Assembly: GCF_025562715.2 (NCBI RefSeq)
Contig: NZ_JAPFCC010000001.1
Coordinates: 4,300,501 to 4,364,500 of the forward strand
DNA: 64,000 nt
Direction: 5' to 3'
DNA from: Endozoicomonas gorgoniicola
GTDB lineage: Bacteria > Pseudomonadota > Gammaproteobacteria > Pseudomonadales > Endozoicomonadaceae
Positions 35,944 through 44,795 of the stretch are shown in pieces (within the stretch, counting starts at the first letter, position 1; every line of letters starts with the position of its first letter). The notes below the pieces were generated by a model. It did no database searches and was not told the DNA's origin. It saw nothing but the letters and a program-made list of their open reading frames with translations. The position numbers were made by a program, and so were the translations under genes.

Positions 35944-36090
35944 ATCAAGAACCCCCACGAAGGCGAAGTGATCAGCCATGATCCGGAAGAACTGCTGGCA
36001 CAATATGCCGAGCAGCAACACCAGATCGCCGGACTACAGGAGCAATTAAAGGCTATTCTGGGACAGGCCTTAATTCGCAAGCAGGAATAA
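35944..36090 (+). pseudogene. C-terminal remnant of type I methyltransferase HsdM
   Basis: A 48-codon frame without a start follows the previous gene's stop directly. It reads IKNPHEGEVISHDPEELL and continues with a Gln/Leu-rich helix to a stop at 36090. This matches the end of type I restriction-modification HsdM proteins (D-x-K-N-P-H ... DPEELL ... helix). RhuM-type genes commonly lie inside such loci, which supports the reading. Confidence 0.65.
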
Positions 36091-36096
36091 CAAACG

Positions 36097-37107
36097 ATGA
36101 CAGAACAGCCAAGCCAGAGAGACATTCGAATCTACACCGGGGAAAGTGGTGACATTAATGTTTTGCTGGAACAAGAGAGCATCTGGCTCACCCAGCGTCA
36201 GCTCTCTGATCTGCTGGAAACCAGTACTGACAATATCAGTTTGCACCTCAAAAACATCTATCAGGAGAGGGAGTTAGAGGCTGATGCAACTACCGAGGAT
36301 TTCTCGGTAGTTCGACAGGAGGGCAAGCGGCAAGTGCGCCGACGGGTTAAACACTACAATCTGGACGCCATTATATCCGTAGCTTATCGGGTGAACTCCC
36401 GCAAAGGCACTCAATTCCGACAGTGGGCTACTGCTGTGCTGAAAGAGCATCTGAGCCGGGGCTACACCATTAACCGTCAGCGTTTTGAAGATAATGCCCG
36501 GGAGCTGGAAGCCGCCTTAAAGCTGGTACGCAAAGCAGCCGCTTCACCGGAGTTGCTGGTAAATACTGGCCGTGGATTGGTAGAAATCGTCAGTCGTTAC
36601 ACCCAGACGTTTCTCTGGTTACAGCGTTACGATGAAGGTTTGCTCAACGAACCCACTGGGCAACCTGGCGGTATGTTAGCGACAGAACAACAGGTCATGG
36701 CTTCACTGCTAGGACTCAAGCAGAACCTTGTTCAGCGCGGCGAAGCCACAGAGCTGTTCGCAAAACCACGGGGCGATGGCCTTGGGGCGCTTTTGGGTAA
36801 CCTTGACCAGAGCGCCTTTGGAGAACCGGCCTACCCAACCATTGAAAGCAAGGCTGCCCACTTGCTCTATTTCGTTGTGAAAAACCACCCCTTTACCGAC
36901 GGCAACAAACGCAGCGGTGCCTTTCTGTTTGTAGACTTTCTGCATCGCAATGGCCGACTGCTGAACGACTCAGGCGAACCCGTTATTAACGACACCGGTC
37001 TGGCAGCCCTGACACTGCTGGTGGCGGAGTCCGACCCAAAGCAAAAAGAGACATTGATCCGCCTGATTATGAATATGCTGGCGGATGAAGAGACTGAAGA
37101 CCGATGA
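36097..37107 (+). CDS. RhuM-Fic fusion protein
   Basis: 336 residues. The N-terminal half is the RhuM (virulence-protein-like DNA-binding) domain: IRIYTGESGDINVLLEQESIWLTQ is the family start. The C-terminal half is a Fic/Doc domain with motif HPFTDGNKRSGA near residue 267, retaining the catalytic His. Fic proteins transfer AMP or other nucleotide groups to proteins. The fusion is common next to type I restriction-modification genes; here only the hsdM tail remains, so it is probably a survivor of a degraded defence locus. Confidence 0.88.
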   Translation: MTEQPSQRDIRIYTGESGDINVLLEQESIWLTQRQLSDLLETSTDNISLHLKNIYQERELEADATTEDFSVVRQEGKRQVRRRVKHYNLDAIISVAYRVNSRKGTQFRQWATAVLKEHLSRGYTINRQRFEDNARELEAALKLVRKAAASPELLVNTGRGLVEIVSRYTQTFLWLQRYDEGLLNEPTGQPGGMLATEQQVMASLLGLKQNLVQRGEATELFAKPRGDGLGALLGNLDQSAFGEPAYPTIESKAAHLLYFVVKNHPFTDGNKRSGAFLFVDFLHRNGRLLNDSGEPVINDTGLAALTLLVAESDPKQKETLIRLIMNMLADEETEDR

Positions 37108-37423
37108 ACGCAGTGACATACCCCCTCCACTAAATCGGCAAGCTGATTCTAGTGGGGGCTTCTAATCGGGAATTACATGCGACCCACTATGTCAAATAGC
37201 ATAGCCTCTCGCTGTCGTACAGGTTGCCGAACCACGACAGGGGAACTCTTTACACATACGCTGTGTCCCAGCCACCAAACCCATTATGCAGGGTTTCGCA
37301 GTGCATTGAAGTTAGTACATAGGCTTGCTCTACGCAAGCCTCGCTATCCATCTCCATCCAAACGGCAAAGCTACGCAATGCCGTTATGGATGGAGAATTC
37401 CGCAAGGTTTGTTAAACCCTGAC
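37108..37423. other. Intergenic region with hairpins, no gene accepted
   Basis: An open frame at 37177-37422 has an odd composition and no ribosome binding site. The region contains an inverted repeat (TCTCCATCCAAACGG near 37351 and CCGTTATGGATGGAGA near 37381) and a small AGGCTTGC/GCAAGCCT hairpin at 37321-37340. This may be a decayed mobile or structured element. Confidence 0.4.
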
Positions 37424-37633
37424 CTAACTTTTTTTGCTTTTGCGACTGTTTTTCTGCAGGGACTTTGGCTGACGGGTAGCCATGCTTTCCATACCACTCA
37501 CCCCGGAAGCAATTTGTTCAATTTTGCCTCCGGACTTCAGAAATTCAGCAACTTGCTCTTCAATGGATGCAGAATCTTCAGTGTTTTTATTCTGGTTACG
37601 GTCGTCAATGAGAGAGATTGATCTTTTAGACAT
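37424..37633 (-). CDS. Small basic hypothetical protein
   Basis: 69 residues with a central conserved-looking segment EEQVAEFLKSGGKIEQIASGVSG and a Lys/Ser-rich tail. Similar short proteins with a FLxxGGKIxxIxxGVSG core occur in Pseudomonas-like genomes (recollection, not checked). No membrane segment. GGGAAG precedes the start codon at moderate spacing. Confidence 0.6.
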   Translation of the reverse strand: MSKRSISLIDDRNQNKNTEDSASIEEQVAEFLKSGGKIEQIASGVSGMESMATRQPKSLQKNSRKSKKS

Positions 37634-37870
37634 TATTTAACTTCCCAATTGGCTCAAGGAACACACCATTTCAGAAAACGCTGAATAGGGTGTGATTCTT
37701 TGGCGTTAGACTACTCCTTACCCGCTAAGTTCAATCCTTAAGACAATACTAAGCTAAAAAAACATTCTGGCAATCAGAATTAGCTTTAAAGAGCATTCCT
37801 GTTCATACCAAGGGGAATTAACTCAAGACGTCATAAACAGCCATAAACGCAAGAAACATTTTTTCACAGT

Positions 37871-37900
37871 AAAAAACACCCCGATCCGAAGACCGGGGTG
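37871..37900 (-). terminator. Rho-independent terminator for the 46-residue peptide gene
   Basis: On the minus strand, CACCCCG and CGGGGTG (7-bp stem) are followed by TTTTTT. It lies ~37 bases past the stop of the small gene at 37937-38077, showing that this short gene is the end of a real transcript. Confidence 0.8.
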
Positions 37901-37936
37901 CATTAATGGAAGGTTAATTAAAGAATTTCTGCTTTT

Positions 37937-38077
37937 TCACTGACGAAGATGACAACCAAAGCCTAATTCACGACCCTGGACAGCGGTTTTAACCACTCTT
38001 TTGTAAGAGCTGGCCAAGCTGACTTGTTCATCCAGTTTAACAAACGCTTTACGCTGTTTTACTGCTTGAGTTTTCAT
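37937..38077 (-). CDS. 46-residue peptide, candidate modified-peptide precursor
   Basis: The start at ATG 38077 is chosen for an AGGAG eight bases upstream; an upstream in-frame start has no such site. The peptide is basic, with a helical N-terminal part (MKTQAVKQRKAFVKL) and a distinct C-terminal end, RELGFGCHLRQ, holding the only Cys and His. It is followed by a strong terminator. It is the last gene of a same-strand set with two cupin-like proteins, a HEAT-like protein and an MFS exporter. The precursor role is inferred from size and context only. Confidence 0.55.
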   Translation of the reverse strand: MKTQAVKQRKAFVKLDEQVSLASSYKRVVKTAVQGRELGFGCHLRQ

Positions 38078-38138
38078 CACGTGTACTCCTGTTTGCCAAC
38101 ATGTCATGCAGCATTCTGACAATGCTACACCCTAAATC

Positions 38139-39002
38139 TTAATCACGATGAATTGATGCCCGAACGATTTCCTGCACATAAGGATGCCTGTCGTTCATAG
38201 CCTGAGAGTAAAAACCTGCACCTCCTGCCTCCATAGCCAGCACAGCCTCCCAGGCCAACCCCCGTGTTCGGAAGCACGGGTGATCACGGGCAATATGCAA
38301 CAATAATTCAATACTGTTCTCATCACCCAGAGCCTGTACGGCCCTGAAAATAGTGTTACGCAGACTCAACTCATTGACCTGACCGATAACTGTCTGCTTC
38401 TTAACATCAAAAAAGTACTGAAGTTTTGGTTCTCCTGAGCGAGGCAGAATCAGGTTCACTGAAATGGACAAATCATCAGGCGGATACTGGGTATGGACAT
38501 CTTTGCTGGCAAAGTAATACATTAATTTGCCCACTGGAAAATCAGTGTCTTCCTGAAACCTCAAGACCACTTTCTCACCGGGATACCCCACCACCTTGTC
38601 GTGGTCGTAGTCATAAATAGCCGTTCGGTACCCTGATCCAAAATAACTGCAGGTCAGGAAATCGAAGTTATGGTCATGTCCGTCGTAATACGATAACAGT
38701 TCATCAGCAGCCAACTCTTCCATCGGCAACCAAACAACAGCCCGGACGGCGAAATAAGAACCATAGTGCAGTACAAAAGTGGGCGGTTTATAGTCATTAC
38801 CCTTCTGAAAATCAGCCAGATTCTGCAACTGCCCGGCAAAATATTGCGCCAGAAAAGTGCGATTATTACAAAGCTTTAACAATTCACCGGCATGAGTGAT
38901 CGCGGCTTCCGGACGCTTCATTTCCGGATGGGTCTCACAAAAATCAATGTACTCCTCAAGGGAAGATACAGCATCGGTTCGCGAATAAACTGTATAGGCC
39001 AT
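38139..39002 (-). CDS. Cupin-like (cysteine-dioxygenase-type) protein with HEAT-like C-terminus
   Basis: 287 residues. The centre has VRAVVWLP, then HDHNFDFLTCSYFGSGY and KDVHTQYPPDDLSISVNLI: HxH plus a later His, the arrangement of three-His metal sites in cysteine-dioxygenase-like cupins. The C-terminal ~70 residues look like HEAT-type helical pairs (RGLAWEAVLAM, VQEIVRASI). It is a paralogue of 40229-41104. A Fe-dependent oxygenase acting on a Cys or peptide is plausible but unproven. The stop lies 61 bases before the 46-residue peptide gene. Confidence 0.6.
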   Translation of the reverse strand: MAYTVYSRTDAVSSLEEYIDFCETHPEMKRPEAAITHAGELLKLCNNRTFLAQYFAGQLQNLADFQKGNDYKPPTFVLHYGSYFAVRAVVWLPMEELAADELLSYYDGHDHNFDFLTCSYFGSGYRTAIYDYDHDKVVGYPGEKVVLRFQEDTDFPVGKLMYYFASKDVHTQYPPDDLSISVNLILPRSGEPKLQYFFDVKKQTVIGQVNELSLRNTIFRAVQALGDENSIELLLHIARDHPCFRTRGLAWEAVLAMEAGGAGFYSQAMNDRHPYVQEIVRASIHRD

Positions 39003-39007
39003 GACGA

Positions 39008-39850
39008 CTACCCTTCCCCACTGGTCAGGTTAGCCAGAGTTTGCCTGGCTGATTTGGCCAGTGACGTATTTGCATCTCTGACAAGGTGCTGCTGAAGTAA
39101 ATCTATGCCTCGCTGCTCATTTAACTTATAAACGCTTTCTGCAGCTTCCCAACGAACAAAGTGATCAAAATCCGATATAGCCAACGCCTCCAGCGTATCG
39201 GCATACTCTTCAGACCCCGCATCACCCATTACCCGCACTGCCAGCTGGATGCGGGATTTCTGCAGGTTGTTATCGGTGAGATTGAGAGGCTCCAGAGTCT
39301 CCCGGTCAAACACCCAGGTAACAGAACCTCTTGGCAGGGAGTGAATGATCAGACAGGGTACTCTGCTGCCTGCTTTTTCAAGGTCGGCAATGTCACAATA
39401 AGCATGAAACAGCTTGGGAATAAACGGCTCCAGACTGATTCCGACCGGCATTTTTAACGACACTGGCCGGTCAAACAGGTGATTAATATCAAGCTGAGCC
39501 TGATAGACTGGTACACTGAATGGCTTCGAAGACAGGTTCACAACAATCATGTCAAATTCACTGGCGCAGAGAGCCTGCTCATTCCCACAGCCTTCACCTG
39601 CAACCACCAGCGACAAATTAAAGTCTCCGGATTCAGCCAGATGTACCTGATCTGAATAAGCAGGCTTCCCCTCACGGGCTGACTGCCTGAGAATCTCTTC
39701 AAGCACACTGTTAAATAACTGACAGGCCAGCGTCTGATTAAAGCCGGAAAACAACTGACAGAAATCAGCAAACACAAAACCTTCCTGGCTCATTAACTGC
39801 TCAGCCATTGCAGTCATCCGGGCAATTGTCACTGGAGAGAACATACGCAC
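39008..39850 (-). CDS. HEAT-like helical protein of unknown function
   Basis: 280 residues, not recognised. The N-terminal and middle parts have no motif I can name. The C-terminal ~90 residues have HEAT-like pairs (VRWEAAESVYKLNEQ, KSARQTLANL). It starts five bases from the downstream cupin-like gene, so the two are in one operon. It may act as a partner or peptide-binding subunit of the adjacent enzymes. Confidence 0.55.
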   Translation of the reverse strand: MRMFSPVTIARMTAMAEQLMSQEGFVFADFCQLFSGFNQTLACQLFNSVLEEILRQSAREGKPAYSDQVHLAESGDFNLSLVVAGEGCGNEQALCASEFDMIVVNLSSKPFSVPVYQAQLDINHLFDRPVSLKMPVGISLEPFIPKLFHAYCDIADLEKAGSRVPCLIIHSLPRGSVTWVFDRETLEPLNLTDNNLQKSRIQLAVRVMGDAGSEEYADTLEALAISDFDHFVRWEAAESVYKLNEQRGIDLLQQHLVRDANTSLAKSARQTLANLTSGEG

Positions 39851-40228
39851 CTCTTGCCCTGTAAATACTCAGCCATATAAAAGCTCAACACCTTGATGCC
39901 TGATCATTAAAAGGTGTAATTAGTAGCATTCGAGTAGGCTTAATTCAGTATCACCTGATTTTGAATCAGGTCTGTTAGCGATGTGACTATAGAGCAGCTA
40001 TTAAAGGTTGTGAAATACAAAAATTCTATATCAGTAATCTGTAGTTCTGATTTAATTATAAAATTCATACTCCATTCAGGCCACCAGTCTGCCCTGCACA
40101 CTTACAAAAACGTAGCAATACTGGCACTATCCGAATAAAAATCACTTCTCATTCAATAATAAACAAGCAAGGTAAACGACGTGAGAAACATAACAAAATT
40201 TGCCCCCATGCCAGACGCTGCTCCTCGG
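39851..40228. other. Intergenic region with hairpin
   Basis: No gene is seen. ACCTGATT (39953-39960) and AATCAGGT (39964-39971) form a perfect 8-bp stem with a three-base loop. The region is AT-rich and may carry the promoter of the downstream HEAT-like/cupin/peptide genes on the minus strand. Confidence 0.45.
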
Positions 40229-41104
40229 TCAAGAAAAGTTACTTGCAAAGAGTTTTCTAACGAAAGAACTACTATCCATACCTGCCTGTCTTAATAAATC
40301 GGCTTTTGATTCGGGAAGAATCGACAGTAAAGAGAAATAAGCCATGGAGCGCACTCTTGGGTGGCAGTGCTTATCAGCAATAGCCTGCAACTGCTCTACA
40401 GTCTGCTCGTTGTGCAACAGTCTGGCTACCTGAAACAGACCTGTGGTCGTCCTCATTGGGTCCAGATGACGGGTGATAACCCAGGTTTCCGGATCAAATG
40501 CACACTGCTCCAGAGCCTCAGGGTGCGAGGGGAAAATCAGGTTAATTGAAACCGACAGGCTCTCAGGCGGATATTGGACATGAATATCCTCAGTATGGCG
40601 ATAAAACATAAGCTTGCCCGGCGTCAGCAATGTATCATCCTGAAAGGCTGTCTCCACCTGTTCACCCACCAGGCCAGTCATCCGGCGCTTGTCGCATAAA
40701 TGAACAATCGTTCTATAGCCCGGCCCGTAATAGCCACAGGTAAGGAAGTCAAAATGGTGATTATGTGTCACTCCATAGCCAAGAGAGGTGGCATCTTCGG
40801 AATCAGGTTCGTCACAGGGAAGCCACAACACTGCCCTGACTGAAAAGGTATCGCAGCTGAAGAGATAGAAACTGGGTGGGGTAAAGTCTGTTTTTACGTC
40901 GTATTGGAGTACACGCCTTAACTGACCATTGAGAAAATCCAGAAAGAACCTTTTATTATTGGCAAGGCGACGAAGCATGTATGCGTCCGAAAGTACCCTG
41001 TCGCGGTCGGATAAATGCGTTTGTGAGCGACAAAAATCGATATATTCCTCCAGCTCGATTTGCTCTTTATCTGAGCAGTCCACTGTAATTGTCATCTGAG
41101 TCAC
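40229..41104 (-). CDS. Cupin-like protein, paralogue of the 38139-39002 gene
   Basis: 291 residues. It aligns with the first cupin-like protein along its length: LEEYIDFC near the N-terminus, VRAVLWLP, HNHHFDFLTCGYYGPGY, EDIHVQYPPESLSVSINLI and a HEAT-like end (RVRSMAYFSLLSI). The HxH...H triad is kept although the surrounding residues differ, which supports a metal role. Its start overlaps the end of the MFS gene by 4 bases, so it is co-translated with the exporter. Confidence 0.6.
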   Translation of the reverse strand: MTQMTITVDCSDKEQIELEEYIDFCRSQTHLSDRDRVLSDAYMLRRLANNKRFFLDFLNGQLRRVLQYDVKTDFTPPSFYLFSCDTFSVRAVLWLPCDEPDSEDATSLGYGVTHNHHFDFLTCGYYGPGYRTIVHLCDKRRMTGLVGEQVETAFQDDTLLTPGKLMFYRHTEDIHVQYPPESLSVSINLIFPSHPEALEQCAFDPETWVITRHLDPMRTTTGLFQVARLLHNEQTVEQLQAIADKHCHPRVRSMAYFSLLSILPESKADLLRQAGMDSSSFVRKLFASNFS

Positions 41105-42303
41105 CGGATTCGTTTATCGGCAGGCAGAGTGGCTAAGAATAAAAGATAGGTCACCACCAGCATCAGAAGTGAGAACAGCGATATAACTTTTGGCGTACCA
41201 TCGTGCCAAATAATCAATAAAATATTGACTACACTCGCCACTGAAGAAAACAGGATAAACATTAATGCCACAGCCTGCATTGCCCAGTTAGCGCTATTCA
41301 GCAGGATGCCTGCCAGAGTATTGGTAAGAACAAACCCGGACAAGGCATACAACAGCATCGGCAAAATCAGGTTCATGGTCTCAGCACTGTGATAGATCAG
41401 ATCCAGAACTGTGGTCAGTAGCGTGAGGAAGATCAGCAAAGGAATAGTATGGTGAACGATAGGAAGATAGTTATATTTTTTCAGCAACAATCCGTTAAAT
41501 ACGCTCACCATCATGCGGCTTAAATACAAGACACTTAACAGATAGCTGTATGAGAGTGGCTGTAACTTAAAATAGTCGAGATAAAGAAAAGCCGAATTAC
41601 TGACGTATATCTGGCTGACAACCGCAATCCCTGTATTACACACCAGAAAGGCCAGAGTGTAACGATCCGTCAACATCGTTTTCCAGTGTCGAAGGCATGA
41701 TTTGTAATACCTTGCATAGTCGACAGAATGAGTTGGCTCAGGCTTTTTCAATATGCCCATACATAGCAAGGTTACGATAATTGAATAAGCCAGCATTATC
41801 CCGTACACCGTTTGCCAGCCCTGAGAAAAGGCTATGAGAGTACCAAGCTCCGGACCAACCATGGGAATAACAAAACCAATGGCAGTAATGTACGACAGAA
41901 CACAAGCCACCTCATTGTCTTCATAACACTCGTTAACCAGAGCCGGAACAACCGTTATCAAGCCAGCCGAAGCAGCCCCCTGCAAAGCTCGTCCGACAAA
42001 AAACAATGTTTCCACTGTCAGCAGGCAACATAACGTACCGATCGCAAACAGCAGCAACGACCAGTAAAGGCAATGGAGCCGAAAGCCCGCATCTGACAAC
42101 AATGCAACGATTGGCATTGCAAACACCTGGGTCAGTACGAACAGGGGCAATGCCAGCTGCATTTCAGCGGAGCTGACACCCAGCGACGTTGCAACATCAG
42201 GCAAGATTGGCAGGAATAACGTAACTGGCAGCATGGGCAGAATGGAGACTGCTCCCATCAACGCAACCAGTTCAGCTTTTGTCAGGTGCTGCAGAGGTGC
42301 CAC
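41101..42303 (-). CDS. MFS drug/peptide exporter, Bcr/CflA-like
   Basis: 400 residues, 12 membrane helices. The first helices have LPMLPVTLFLPILPDVATSLGV and the loop with GRALQGAASAG, matching the Bcr/CflA (DHA1) efflux branch. It is the promoter-proximal gene of the minus-strand set ending in the 46-residue peptide. An exporter for the product of the neighbouring enzymes, or a plain multidrug pump, are both possible. Confidence 0.8.
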   Translation of the reverse strand: MAPLQHLTKAELVALMGAVSILPMLPVTLFLPILPDVATSLGVSSAEMQLALPLFVLTQVFAMPIVALLSDAGFRLHCLYWSLLLFAIGTLCCLLTVETLFFVGRALQGAASAGLITVVPALVNECYEDNEVACVLSYITAIGFVIPMVGPELGTLIAFSQGWQTVYGIMLAYSIIVTLLCMGILKKPEPTHSVDYARYYKSCLRHWKTMLTDRYTLAFLVCNTGIAVVSQIYVSNSAFLYLDYFKLQPLSYSYLLSVLYLSRMMVSVFNGLLLKKYNYLPIVHHTIPLLIFLTLLTTVLDLIYHSAETMNLILPMLLYALSGFVLTNTLAGILLNSANWAMQAVALMFILFSSVASVVNILLIIWHDGTPKVISLFSLLMLVVTYLLFLATLPADKRIR

Positions 42304-42547
42304 AAGCGGTTACCCATCAGGTACTTATATGTTAGTACTCAACCACAGAAATCATATAGGTGGTTAAATGTTCACCTTCCAGTTATTTCTATTGCTTTTA
42401 CGATGTCACTCTCCTGAAACGATCATGAAGCTATTCAGTAGTGGTAATGAGCATAGACAGATATTCTCATATCGTTTTTTTCTTTGACCCACTGTTGGAG
42501 TACTCTTATTCTGAAAAAATCAACATTTATAACTGGAGGCACGAACG

Positions 42548-42808
42548 TTGAAAAAAATTAAGAACGAAACCGAACTGGTCCGCGAAGCACTGCGAATTGG
42601 TGCCATCTATGTCGAAAAGCGCAAAGCCGGTAAGTTTGAAGAAACGGATTCTTCCCGCCAGAAAATCGAGTACCTTTACCGCCTTCTGGTACACGACAAC
42701 CTGATTCAGCCACTGGTCAAGGGACAGGAATCCGAACAGAACATGAAACACAAACTGGCTTTGTGGATTTCACGACAACTGCCCGAAGGGCATCCCCTGC
42801 TCAAATAA
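42548..42808 (+). CDS. DUF5062 family protein
   Basis: 86 residues from a TTG start, chosen because GGAGG lies 8 bases upstream and MKKIKNE is the family's usual N-terminus. Conserved IEYLYRLLVHDNLI and MKHKLALWISRQLP mark the family, whose function is unknown. Cytoplasmic; no partner gene. Confidence 0.85.
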   Translation: MKKIKNETELVREALRIGAIYVEKRKAGKFEETDSSRQKIEYLYRLLVHDNLIQPLVKGQESEQNMKHKLALWISRQLPEGHPLLK

Positions 42809-42880
42809 GCAAAAGCAGGAAACTGATCTTAAAAACCAGTACACTGGCCGCCTTTTCACTATCTTCACTTGACTATCGAC

Positions 42881-43720
42881 ATGCCTGCCAACCTGAAATG
42901 CCCCGTCTGCTCGCAGCTTTTACAACAGTTAGACAACGGGGCAGCATGTGCCAACAACCACCGTTTCGACCGCGCCCGCCAGGGTTATCTGAACCTGCTG
43001 CCCAGCCATAAAATGCGCAGTAAGCATCCGGGAGATGACAAGCAGATGGTGCAGGCGCGTCATCGTTTTCTGGACAGTGGTTGTTATCAACCAGTTATAG
43101 ACGCCCTGACAAAAGCCACCCGAACAGCACTGGACGGCGTTGAACACCCCGTTATTCTGGACGCAGGCTGTGGTGAAGGTTATTACACCGCTCAATTACA
43201 CGATGCTTTTCCACAGGCATCAGTCTGCGGTTTTGACATCTCAAAACCCGCCATTCAGGCCTGCTGTCGCCGCAGCAAAGACGTTCAATGGCTGGTTGCC
43301 AGTGTTAACGACATTCCTGTGCCAGACAATCAGATTGATGTCATTATCAGTGTATTTTCCCGCTGTGACTGGAAAGAGTTCAGCCGGGTTCTCAAGCCTG
43401 GTGGGAAAGTTCTGGTTCTGGCACCAGGGGAACAACACTTGTATGCACTGCGTCAGGTTATCTATGAGGAAGTTCGCCCCTATCCGGCAGACAAGCTGGT
43501 CAGCCAGTTGCCAGAGCATTTCAGCCTGCTGGAAAAAGCTTCTGTGACAGGTACAATGAAGCTGGATTCGTCAGAGTTAATTCTTGACCTGTTGGCCATG
43601 ACACCACACTACTGGCATGTAAAGCCGTCACAAAAACAACAACTGTCTGAGTTAACATCGCTTGAGTGTGGCATTGACATGAAACTCTACGCCATCGCCT
43701 ACCAACCTGCAGAGAGTTAA
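42881..43720 (+). CDS. rlmA: 23S rRNA (guanine-N1)-methyltransferase RlmA
   Basis: 279 residues from ATG 42881. An N-terminal zinc finger (CPVC..C.NNHRFD) is followed by the family segment GYLNLLPSHKM and an S-adenosylmethionine domain (VILDAGCGEGYYT). It methylates G745 of 23S rRNA. The length is close to the E. coli enzyme (269). The cupin gene follows after a 4-base gap. Confidence 0.92.
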   Translation: MPANLKCPVCSQLLQQLDNGAACANNHRFDRARQGYLNLLPSHKMRSKHPGDDKQMVQARHRFLDSGCYQPVIDALTKATRTALDGVEHPVILDAGCGEGYYTAQLHDAFPQASVCGFDISKPAIQACCRRSKDVQWLVASVNDIPVPDNQIDVIISVFSRCDWKEFSRVLKPGGKVLVLAPGEQHLYALRQVIYEEVRPYPADKLVSQLPEHFSLLEKASVTGTMKLDSSELILDLLAMTPHYWHVKPSQKQQLSELTSLECGIDMKLYAIAYQPAES

Positions 43721-43724
43721 GATT

Positions 43725-44141
43725 TTGATCAATATTGACGAGATCGAATGGGACGAATGGACTCATGGTGAACAGTATGGTGTTCGTAGCAAATGCCTGA
43801 GCGACAGCGCAGGCGGGCTGGCCATTGCTACCCGCATGCAGGAGCTTGAACCGGGCAAACAGTCAATGCCACTGCACTTTCACACCGCAGAAGAAGAACA
43901 CCTGTTCATCGTTGAAGGCGAATGTACTCTGCTGCACGGCGAGGAGTATATTCACATGATTGCTGGCGACTATATCTGCTTTATGCCCGGTGATGACCGG
44001 GGACACGCCTTACTGAACCACTCTAAAGGCATCTGTCGATACCTGATTATCGGTCAACGCGACCAGAAAGATACCGTCGTTTACCCAGAAGAAGGTCAGG
44101 TGCATGTAAAAGCGTTAGATAAGATTTTCCACGACAACTGA
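43725..44141 (+). CDS. Single-domain cupin
   Basis: 138 residues from a TTG start four bases after rlmA. Metal-binding cupin motifs: LHFHTAEEEHLFIVEGE (HxH...E) and later GDDRGHALLNHS (His). Most similar in style to small bacterial cupins of unknown substrate. A weak ribosome binding site suggests dependence on translation of rlmA. Confidence 0.8.
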   Translation: MINIDEIEWDEWTHGEQYGVRSKCLSDSAGGLAIATRMQELEPGKQSMPLHFHTAEEEHLFIVEGECTLLHGEEYIHMIAGDYICFMPGDDRGHALLNHSKGICRYLIIGQRDQKDTVVYPEEGQVHVKALDKIFHDN

Positions 44142-44260
44142 CATATATTCCGGATTCCCACTGGTTTATTGTTCAGCGTCAACTCCTTACACCTGAAGCA
44201 AAGGTATAACTGTCTGTGCAGACGTTAACTTTTGTTGTCATCTATCAAGGAGAGGTCGCG

Positions 44261-44698
44261 ATGAACACACCACGAAAGAACACGATCGACAGCAATAACA
44301 CCTTCATGAAGTATGCGCCCAAAGCGGTTGCACTGCTTTGCCTGCTGACTGTTATTTCTGCTGCCTCCTTTCTGACCCGGGGCTGGTCCCTGATGGACTT
44401 CAATATCGCCACACTGTCGGCTCTCTCTGCCCTGGTTCTGCTGTTGAACATTCAGCTCGCCAGGGGGGAAACAATCAGCCCAAAAAAACGATTACTGACC
44501 CGGATTATGCACCGATGCAGCTATGTGCCTTACCTGTTCGGCATTTATCTGCTTCTGTTTAAGGGTTTCTGGAGCCTGACTCTGATGGTGGAATCCTTTT
44601 CAGTCATGCTGGCGGTAATGAGCCTGTTTTACCTGATTTGCGGACATTTTGTGGTTAATGCCGGCTTTCAGAGCTGTCCAATGGCAAAGCTGAGATAA
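44261..44698 (+). CDS. Small integral membrane protein
   Basis: 145 residues from ATG 44261 (AGGAGAGG upstream). Four hydrophobic segments (about 24-42, 48-64, 90-107 and 110-130) separated by short basic loops. Not recognised. It ends in a good terminator and is probably a single-gene transcript. Confidence 0.65.
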   Translation: MNTPRKNTIDSNNTFMKYAPKAVALLCLLTVISAASFLTRGWSLMDFNIATLSALSALVLLLNIQLARGETISPKKRLLTRIMHRCSYVPYLFGIYLLLFKGFWSLTLMVESFSVMLAVMSLFYLICGHFVVNAGFQSCPMAKLR

Positions 44699-44711
44699 AG
44701 GGATAATAAAG

Positions 44712-44735
44712 AGGCGGGTGCGTCCCGCCTTCTTG
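44712..44735 (+). terminator. Rho-independent terminator
   Basis: AGGCGGG-TGCGT-CCCGCCT forms a perfect 7-bp GC-rich stem followed by TTCTT, 14 bases after the membrane-protein gene. Confidence 0.8.
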
Positions 44736-44795
44736 GAACCTGCCTTTATTTCAAGGATACTCTCCCACCTGTAGCTATAACCCCTGAAATCATCT

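Noticed and set aside
37177..37422. 81-codon plus-strand frame
   Set aside because: No ribosome binding site, unusual composition, overlaps inverted repeats; no protein features.
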